Of a stretch of 6,087 bases of DNA, positions 5,970 to 6,087 are shown piece after piece (position 1 is the first letter of the stretch; every line of letters begins with the position of its first letter). The notes beneath the pieces are model-generated. The model made no database searches. It saw nothing but the letters and a program-made list of their open reading frames with translations, and had not been told where the DNA came from. The position numbers and the translations under genes are program-made. This stretch comes from Limnochordia bacterium. GTDB lineage: Bacteria > Bacillota > Limnochordia > Darwinibacteriales > SLO01. The stretch is taken from NCBI GenBank assembly GCA_007132635.1, contig SLOG01000194.1:1-6087 (forward strand), written 5' to 3'.

Positions 5970-6087
5970 ATGGCAAAGCAGAAGTTTGAACGCACAAAAC
6001 CCCACGTGAATATCGGTACCATTGGTCATGTAGACCATGGGAAGACCACACTCACGGCGGCTATCACCATGCTGTTGTCGAAAGGCA
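5970..6087 (+). CDS. tuf: Translation elongation factor Tu (5' part; runs off the window)
   Basis: EF-Tu carries aminoacyl-tRNA to the ribosomal A site as a GTP complex. Only the first 39 codons are present. They start MAKQKFERTKPHVNIGTIG and contain the P-loop GHVDHGKT at residues 19-26, followed by TLTAAIT, which is diagnostic for EF-Tu. The ATG at 5970 has a Shine-Dalgarno sequence, AGAGGAGAG at 5955-5963, about six bases upstream. The gene is cut by the window edge, not broken: the full protein would be about 395 residues. It is the last str-operon gene seen here; whether rpsJ and the S10 operon follow, as in many Firmicutes, cannot be told. The N-terminus resembles Bacilli and Clostridia versions. 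Confidence 0.98.
   Translation, partial: MAKQKFERTKPHVNIGTIGHVDHGKTTLTAAITMLLSKG

Noticed and set aside
1..6087. Search for a novel system, mobile element, CRISPR array, tRNA or sign of horizontal transfer.
   Set aside because: Every sizeable stretch is a conserved housekeeping gene in its normal order, with no direct repeats, integrase, transposase or compositional break visible.

Overview
This window is an ordinary, highly conserved piece of a bacterial chromosome: the end of the RNA polymerase beta-prime gene followed by the str (streptomycin) ribosomal operon. The order rpoC - L7Ae-like protein - rpsL - rpsG - fusA - tuf, all on the + strand, points to the Firmicutes (Bacillota). The small L7Ae-family gene between rpoC and rpsL, the 137-residue S12 with its extended N-terminal loop, and the close resemblance of RpoC and EF-Tu to Bacillus/Clostridia versions all agree. 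GC content looks roughly balanced by eye. I cannot name a genus; an Alicyclobacillus-like or deep clostridial lineage would fit, but this is a guess.

Layout: 1-2436 is the last 811 codons of rpoC, with the active-site NADFDGD motif, bridge helix, zinc-site cysteines and trigger loop. The 141-base gap 2437-2577 is the only regulatory-looking stretch. It holds a small hairpin right behind the rpoC stop, a strong sigmaA-type promoter with extended -10, a perfect 11-bp hairpin at the predicted transcript start, and a weak second stem-loop followed by six T's, just before the ribosome binding site of the L7Ae-like gene. Then come the L7Ae-like gene (2578-2820), rpsL (2847-3260), rpsG (3315-3785), fusA (3839-5914) and the first 39 codons of tuf (5970 to the window edge). 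Gaps after the first gene are 26, 54, 53 and 55 bases, each with a good Shine-Dalgarno sequence and no convincing terminator, so the five genes are probably one transcript. No gap exceeds 300 bases.

The products work together in gene expression. RpoC is the catalytic subunit that transcribes the operon. S12 and S7 are 30S proteins of the decoding centre and of the head/mRNA exit region. EF-G moves tRNAs and mRNA through the ribosome and EF-Tu delivers aminoacyl-tRNA. The L7Ae-like protein belongs to a kink-turn RNA-binding family, which makes the structured leader in front of it the most interesting part of the window.

I found no mobile element, CRISPR array, tRNA, rRNA or previously undescribed system. 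The findings are modest: the leader architecture, a possible K-loop-like motif, an overlapping decoy start at rpsL, and a codon pattern suggesting a slow grower.
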